Part shown: one piece after another, positions 6,032-8,763 of the stretch
How positions within the stretch are numbered: the stretch's first letter is position 1
How the letters are laid out: the number at the start of each line of letters is the position of its first letter
From: Pseudomonadota bacterium
GTDB taxonomy: Bacteria; Desulfobacterota; Desulfovibrionia; Desulfovibrionales; Desulfovibrionaceae
Assembly (NCBI GenBank): GCA_023453335.1
Contig: JAEXTU010000332.1
Span: forward strand, 1-8,763
Length of the DNA: 8,763 bases
Direction of reading: 5' to 3'
The notes under the pieces: generated by a model
Told to the model about the DNA's origin: nothing
Databases searched by the model: none
What the model saw: only the letters and a program-made list of their open reading frames with translations
Translations under genes and position numbers: made by a program

Positions 6032-6286
6032 ATGCCCATCTACGAGGTGCGCTGCCCTGCCTGCGGGGCGGAGAGCGAGGTCCTGGCCAAGGCCGGCGAG
6101 GCCCTGCCTCCCTGCCCGGCCTGCGGCAGCCCCGCCACCGAGAAGCTCATGTCCGCGCCCAGCTCCCTGACCGGCAAGGCCGCGGGAGGCCTGCCCGGAC
6201 CGGGGGACACCGGATGCTGCGGGAGTTCGCCGGGGCATGCGGGGTGTGCAGGGCCGGGATCGTGCTGCGGCCGGGGCCCGGCATGA
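6032..6286 (+). CDS. FmdB-family zinc-ribbon protein with Cys-rich C-terminal tail
   Basis: This is an 84-residue small protein. Residues 1-42 are the FmdB-type zinc ribbon: MPIYEVRCPACG at the start, then CPACGSPATEKLMSAPSS, with Cys8/11 and Cys28/31 as the four metal ligands. FmdB proteins are named from a formylmethanofuran dehydrogenase (Mo/W enzyme) operon and were proposed as regulators; the biochemical role is unsettled. Residues 60-84 form a Gly/Cys tail with five more cysteines (62, 63, 72, 78, 79) and one His (69), arranged as CC...C...CC, which could bind another metal or cluster. A GGAGG overlapping the previous stop (6023-6027) lies 4 nt before ATG 6032, only 8 bp after the NifX-like gene. 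The stop overlaps the next start as ATGA. Confidence 0.88.
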   Translation: MPIYEVRCPACGAESEVLAKAGEALPPCPACGSPATEKLMSAPSSLTGKAAGGLPGPGDTGCCGSSPGHAGCAGPGSCCGRGPA

Positions 6287-6663
6287 GCCTGCGCATCGTG
6301 CTGGCCAGCCCGCGGGTCGTAGAACTGGCGGAGTTCGTGGCCGGGCTGGAGGCGGGCGGGGCGGAACTGGAGGTGTGCCCCAACGGGGCCTCGGCCCTGG
6401 ACCGGGTACGGGCTGCGGCTCCTGCTCGGATGGTGGGCCTGGTGGTGGTGGATGGCGGACTGCCCGACCTGGCCGCGGCCGAGCTGGTGTGCGAACTGCT
6501 CGCGGTCAACGCCGCGGTCCAGACCGCGGTGCTCAGCCGCCTCTCCGACGAGGATTTCCACGCGGCGGCCGAGGGCCTGGGCGTCCTGGCCCGGGTGCCC
6601 TGGAGACCGAACCGCGACGACGCGGCAGCCCTGCTCGCCGCCCTCTGCGCCCTGCGCCCCTGA
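6283..6663 (+). CDS. Receiver-like (CheY-fold) protein with degenerate active site
   Basis: This 126-residue protein is recognised by the alternating pattern of a response-regulator receiver: LRIVLAS (beta1, 3-9), LEVCPNGASALD (29-40), VGLVVVDGGLPDLAAAELV (51-69, Asp57 at the phospho-acceptor place), VQTAVLSRLSDEDF (79-92, Ser85 at the switch Thr/Ser place) and LGVLARVPW (99-107). The acidic pair that binds magnesium after beta1 is replaced by Ala-Ser-Pro (8-10), and the invariant Lys before the beta5 Pro is Val105. Phosphotransfer is therefore doubtful and the protein may work as a protein-protein module. There is no output domain. It begins at the ATGA overlap with the FmdB-like gene and has no clear ribosome binding site, so translation is probably coupled. 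It is the last gene of the operon. The family call is by pattern only. Confidence 0.68.
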   Translation: MSLRIVLASPRVVELAEFVAGLEAGGAELEVCPNGASALDRVRAAAPARMVGLVVVDGGLPDLAAAELVCELLAVNAAVQTAVLSRLSDEDFHAAAEGLGVLARVPWRPNRDDAAALLAALCALRP

Positions 6664-6682
6664 CCGCACTGAGGCCCGGGAT

Positions 6683-6714
6683 GGAGAAGGCCCCCTTCAT
6701 CGGCTGCCTTCTCC
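6683..6714 (+). terminator. Hairpin after the NifX/MinD operon (weak terminator candidate)
   Basis: GGAGAAGGC (6683-6691) and GCCTTCTCC (6706-6714) form a perfect 9-bp stem with a 14-nt loop, 20 bp after the last stop codon. No T-run follows on either strand, so it is not a textbook intrinsic terminator. It could protect the 3' end or assist termination; the stronger hairpin at 6781-6808 is the next candidate. Confidence 0.45.
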
Positions 6715-6770
6715 CCCTACCTGCCCGCGGACATTTTCGCGCCGTGATCCGCCCGGCCGTCCTATGGCCG

Positions 6771-6808
6771 CCAAAAGAGAAAGGGGTTGGATGCACATCC
6801 AACCCCTT
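6771..6808 (-). terminator. Rho-independent terminator of tRNA-Ala, possibly bidirectional
   Basis: On the minus strand a perfect 12-bp stem (6797-6808 with 6781-6792, loop of 4) is followed by TCTCTTTT, the expected U-rich tail, 8 nt after the tRNA CCA end. On the plus strand the same stem is followed by TTGTTCGTTCT-like sequence, so it could also stop read-through from the NifX/MinD operon. Confidence 0.85.
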
Positions 6809-6816
6809 GTTCGTTC

Positions 6817-6892
6817 TGGTGGAGACGAAGGGACTTGAACCCTCGACTTCTGCCTTGCGAAGGCAGCGCTCTCCCAACTGAGCTACGTCCCC
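6817..6892 (-). tRNA. tRNA-Ala, anticodon CGC, CCA encoded
   Basis: This is a full 76-nt cloverleaf. The acceptor arm GGGGACG pairs with CGTCTCC and contains the G3-U70 wobble that is the alanine identity element. The D arm is GCTC/GAGC; the anticodon stem is CTGCC/GGCAG with loop TTCGCAA; the T arm is GAGGG-TTCAAGT-CCCTT. Anticodon CGC (complement of 6857-6859) reads GCG, a heavily used Ala codon in this GC-rich DNA. Discriminator A and CCA are encoded at 6820-6817. It has its own promoter and terminator. No integrase or direct repeat was seen at its 3' end. Confidence 0.97.
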
Positions 6893-6921
6893 GTCAGTCC
6901 GGCAGCGCCGGAAGGAGGAAT

Positions 6922-6950
6922 CCTATAGCCCCGCCCCGGGGGTTTGGCAA
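6922..6950 (-). promoter_or_regulatory. Promoter of tRNA-Ala
   Basis: On the minus strand, -35 TTGCCA (6950-6945), a 17-bp GC-rich spacer and -10 TATAGG (6927-6922) are well arranged. Transcription would start near 6915, about 23 nt before the mature 5' end at 6892. It lies just downstream of the glycosyltransferase stop. The GC-rich stretch between -10 and +1 side (GGATTCCTCC) shows no clear stringent discriminator. Confidence 0.7.
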
Positions 6951-6966
6951 GGGGAAATGGCGGGGC

Positions 6967-8481
6967 CTATCCCAGGCCCAGCCAGTCCAGGAGCGCGGCG
7001 GCCCGGTGGGCGTAGGTGTGGTGGGCCAGGATGTGCGCGGACCAGGCCCGGATGAGGTCCTGCCGCCAGGCGGGCTCGGCCAGCACGCGCCGGGCCAGGC
7101 CCGGCAGCTCGTCGGCCCGGCGGAAGGCGATCTCCTGCACCAGTTCGGGGGGGAAGAGGTCCAGGCCCGGGCAGGCGTCGGTGAGGAGCAGCCCGCCCGC
7201 GGCCCACACGTCGAAATGGCGCTGGGTGAGGCCCGCGGGCAGGAGCAGGCCGTTCACGTTGAGCACCGCCCCGGCCCGGCCGTACACCGCGGCCAGGGGG
7301 CCGTAGTAGTCCACCGGCCCGCGCAGGTCGGTCCCCTGCGGGAGCAACTCCCGCCACCCCTGGTCCCCGAACACCGGGAGGGGCAGCCCGGCCGCGGCCG
7401 CAAGGCAGGCCGTGCGCCAGGCCAGGCCGGCCCGCTCCGCGCCGCATCCGGCGCGGCGCACCGCGTTGCCCGGCCAGAGCAGGGCGATGCCCAGTTCCTG
7501 GACCCACCAGTGGAATCCCGGCCGCTGCCCGGCCCGGAGCATGGCCAGGGCCTTGTCTTCATGGATGGAATCCGGGGCGCAGCCGGCAAAGAAGGCGTCC
7601 CGGTCCGGGAAGGCCGCGCGGCCCACGAACACCAGCCGCTCGTCCAAACCTGCGGCGGCCGGGGCCGGCCAGCGGGAGGCCGGGCCGAAGTGCCCGGGCC
7701 AGGCGGCCAGGGGCAGGTGCAGGAGGTTTCCGGCCCCGTGCTCACGCAGGCTGGGCAGGAAGGATGCGTCGGTCAGGGCCAGGGGCATGTCCTTCCAGTA
7801 GGCGGAGCGCAGCCCGGACAGCAGGTGGAAGGGGTTGTCCACGCACCAGGCCGCCACCGTGCTCCCGGCCGCGCGCAGCAGGTGGTACGTCTCACCCAGG
7901 GGGTCCAGGCCCGCGAAGTTTACGCTGAGCACCAGCTCCGGGACCTGGCGGCGCAGCAAATTGGGCAGCCGGGCGGCCAGCTCGGCCGGGGGCAGGGTGC
8001 GCACCGCGAACCCTTGGCCCTCCAGGGCTGCGGCCAGCTCCCGCACCAGGAGCCCGGTCTCGTCCCCGGGCAGGAGCGCGGTGCGCCGGGCCAGGGGCGC
8101 GGGCTCCAGGAAATGCGTGCGGCAGCGGGCGAAGAGCGGCCCCCAGAAGGAGGGGAAGAGCTTCATGCCCGGCCGGTACAGGTAGACCTCGCACAGGGAG
8201 AGCAGGGAGTCGGGCAGGTCGCCGGGCTCAACCCACGACCAGGTGCGGGGCACGGCGTCCGTCCAGGAAGCAGGCATCTGGGACTTGAAGTCTGGGTGCT
8301 CCATGCAGTATACGGCGCGACCCGGACCGGCCAGGTGGACGGCCTCGGCCGGGTCCGGACCCAGGCCCAGGAACAGCGCGGCCGTGCCCGCGCCCAGCCG
8401 CTCGAACTGCTCCGGCCCGCTGGGCGGGGTCAGGTCGCGGCCCAGTTCGGCCGTCACCCGCAGCCGAAGGGGGCGGCTCAT
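6967..8481 (-). CDS. CgeB-like glycosyltransferase (DUF3880 / glycosyl transferase group 1 type)
   Basis: This 504-residue cytoplasmic protein has no signal peptide or membrane segment. The N-terminal half is a Rossmann-like part with VLSVNFAGLDPLGETYHLLRAAGSTVAAWCVDNPFHLL (about 184-221), the hallmark DUF3880 region around the WCVDNP motif. The C-terminal half has LVFVGRAAFPDR (283-294), AVYGRAGAVLNVN (398-410), LLPAGLTQRHFDVWAAGGLLLTDACPGLDLFP (413-444) and a terminal HHTYAHRAAALLDWL (487-501), the usual GT-B nucleotide-sugar half of CgeB-type proteins. These enzymes are common in Desulfovibrio and usually transfer sugars to proteins or surface glycans; the acceptor here is unknown. ATG 8481 has GGGGAG 6 nt upstream. 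A 91-codon upstream extension in frame runs antisense through rlmE and is rejected. The gene stands alone, divergent from rlmE by 60 bp. Confidence 0.87.
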   Translation of the reverse strand: MSRPLRLRVTAELGRDLTPPSGPEQFERLGAGTAALFLGLGPDPAEAVHLAGPGRAVYCMEHPDFKSQMPASWTDAVPRTWSWVEPGDLPDSLLSLCEVYLYRPGMKLFPSFWGPLFARCRTHFLEPAPLARRTALLPGDETGLLVRELAAALEGQGFAVRTLPPAELAARLPNLLRRQVPELVLSVNFAGLDPLGETYHLLRAAGSTVAAWCVDNPFHLLSGLRSAYWKDMPLALTDASFLPSLREHGAGNLLHLPLAAWPGHFGPASRWPAPAAAGLDERLVFVGRAAFPDRDAFFAGCAPDSIHEDKALAMLRAGQRPGFHWWVQELGIALLWPGNAVRRAGCGAERAGLAWRTACLAAAAGLPLPVFGDQGWRELLPQGTDLRGPVDYYGPLAAVYGRAGAVLNVNGLLLPAGLTQRHFDVWAAGGLLLTDACPGLDLFPPELVQEIAFRRADELPGLARRVLAEPAWRQDLIRAWSAHILAHHTYAHRAAALLDWLGLG

Positions 8482-8500
8482 GGCCGGCTCCCCGGCGGCC

Positions 8501-8529
8501 TTGGCAAGAACCCGTCCGGCACGTAGAGT
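8501..8529 (+). promoter_or_regulatory. Predicted sigma-70 promoter of rlmE
   Basis: -35 TTGGCA (8501-8506; 5 of 6), an exact 17-bp spacer and -10 TAGAGT (8524-8529; 4 of 6) are followed by only 12 bp before ATG 8542. The predicted start near 8536 leaves a leader of roughly 6 nt, too short for a Shine-Dalgarno sequence, and none is seen. Confidence 0.55.
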
Positions 8530-8541
8530 CCCTCCGTCGCC

Positions 8542-8763
8542 ATGAAGAAGTACCAAGACCACTATTTCAAGAAGGCCAAGCAGGACAACTACCCGGCCCG
8601 CTCGGTGTACAAGCTCCAGGAGCTGGACGCCAAGTTCAAGGTGCTGCGGCCCGGGGCGAAGGTGCTGGACCTGGGCGCCGCCCCGGGCTCCTGGACCCTG
8701 TTCGCGGCGCAGAAGGTGGGGCCCGCGGGCAAGGTCCTGGCCGTGGACCTGCAATCCACGGCC
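8542..8763 (+). CDS. rlmE: 23S rRNA (uridine-2'-O-)-methyltransferase RlmE/FtsJ (N-terminal part, 3' end outside window)
   Basis: RlmE uses S-adenosylmethionine to 2'-O-methylate U2552 (E. coli numbering) in the 23S rRNA A loop during late 50S assembly. The visible 74 residues begin MKKYQDHYFKKAKQDNYPARSVYKLQELDAKF, the conserved RNA-binding N-terminus with SVYKL. They continue with VLDLGAAPGSW (43-53), the SAM-binding motif I, and VLAVDLQ (65-71), motif II. The family usually runs about 190-210 residues, so roughly two thirds is beyond the edge. ATG 8542 is the only start possible: an in-frame TAG lies at 8524-8526 and no alternative start codon follows it. No ribosome binding site is visible. 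The later catalytic residues cannot be checked. Confidence 0.94.
   Translation, partial: MKKYQDHYFKKAKQDNYPARSVYKLQELDAKFKVLRPGAKVLDLGAAPGSWTLFAAQKVGPAGKVLAVDLQSTA

Noticed and set aside
3159..6663. Reading the operon as nitrogen-fixation genes
   Set aside because: NifX-type domains also occur in non-nitrogenase proteins such as ORP; no nifH, nifD, nifK, nifE or nifN is in the window, and the MinD-like ATPases carry ferredoxin inserts absent from NifH.
6771..6892. tRNA-Ala as an integration site for a mobile element
   Set aside because: No integrase, no duplicated tRNA 3' end and no change in composition were seen on either side.
6899..6911. CCGGC-AGC-GCCGG hairpin next to the tRNA 5' end
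   Set aside because: It is a short GC stem between the tRNA promoter and gene without a T-run; expected often by chance in DNA of this composition.
6787..8526. Long plus-strand open frame beginning with RRRDLNPRLLPCEGSALPTELRP-like sequence
   Set aside because: Its start is the antisense of tRNA-Ala, a well-known source of spurious proteins, and the rest is antisense to the glycosyltransferase with low-complexity Gly/Gln/Arg composition.
8482..8754. 91-codon N-terminal extension of the glycosyltransferase
   Set aside because: It would run antisense through rlmE and its promoter, shows no family similarity, and ATG 8481 has a good ribosome binding site.
1..8763. CRISPR arrays, insertion sequences or tandem repeats
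   Set aside because: No regularly spaced repeats, transposase frames or terminal inverted repeats were found on reading both strands.

Overview
The window is very GC-rich, except for one AT-rich intergenic island. It reads as a chromosomal piece of an anaerobic deltaproteobacterium, most likely a Desulfovibrionales sulfate reducer. That placement is an inference. It rests on the pairing of a DUF134/NifX-like fusion with two MinD-type ATPases carrying ferredoxin domains, an arrangement that recalls the anaerobe-specific orange-protein (ORP) loci of Desulfovibrio, and on the CgeB-like glycosyltransferase and overall base composition.

Layout. (1) Positions 1-2868, minus strand: a three-gene efflux operon read tetR -> membrane fusion lipoprotein -> RND (AcrB-like) pump. 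The pump runs off the left edge. (2) Positions 2869-3158: a 290-bp AT-rich divergent control region with a tetR promoter, a 37-bp imperfect palindrome over it, a second short inverted repeat, and the leader of the next operon. (3) Positions 3159-6663, plus strand: a tight six-gene operon encoding DUF134-NifX fusion, MinD/ferredoxin ATPase A, MinD/ferredoxin ATPase B, a second NifX/ORP-like protein, an FmdB-type zinc-ribbon protein with a Cys-rich tail, and a receiver-like protein lacking most phosphorylation residues. (4) Positions 6664-6950: two hairpins, then a minus-strand tRNA-Ala(CGC) with its own promoter and terminator. (5) Positions 6967-8481, minus strand: a CgeB/DUF3880-type glycosyltransferase. 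(6) From 8542, plus strand: the start of rlmE, cut by the right edge, divergent from the glycosyltransferase and with a promoter that implies an almost leaderless mRNA.

How the genes work together. The left operon is a self-regulated tripartite exporter; no outer-membrane channel gene is visible. The central operon is the most interesting part. It combines two small metal-cluster-binding domains, two ATPases that each carry two [4Fe-4S] motifs, a zinc-ribbon protein and a degenerate signalling domain, which looks like an ATP- and redox-dependent metallocluster assembly or positioning complex. No nitrogenase gene is in view, so a role in nitrogen fixation should not be assumed.
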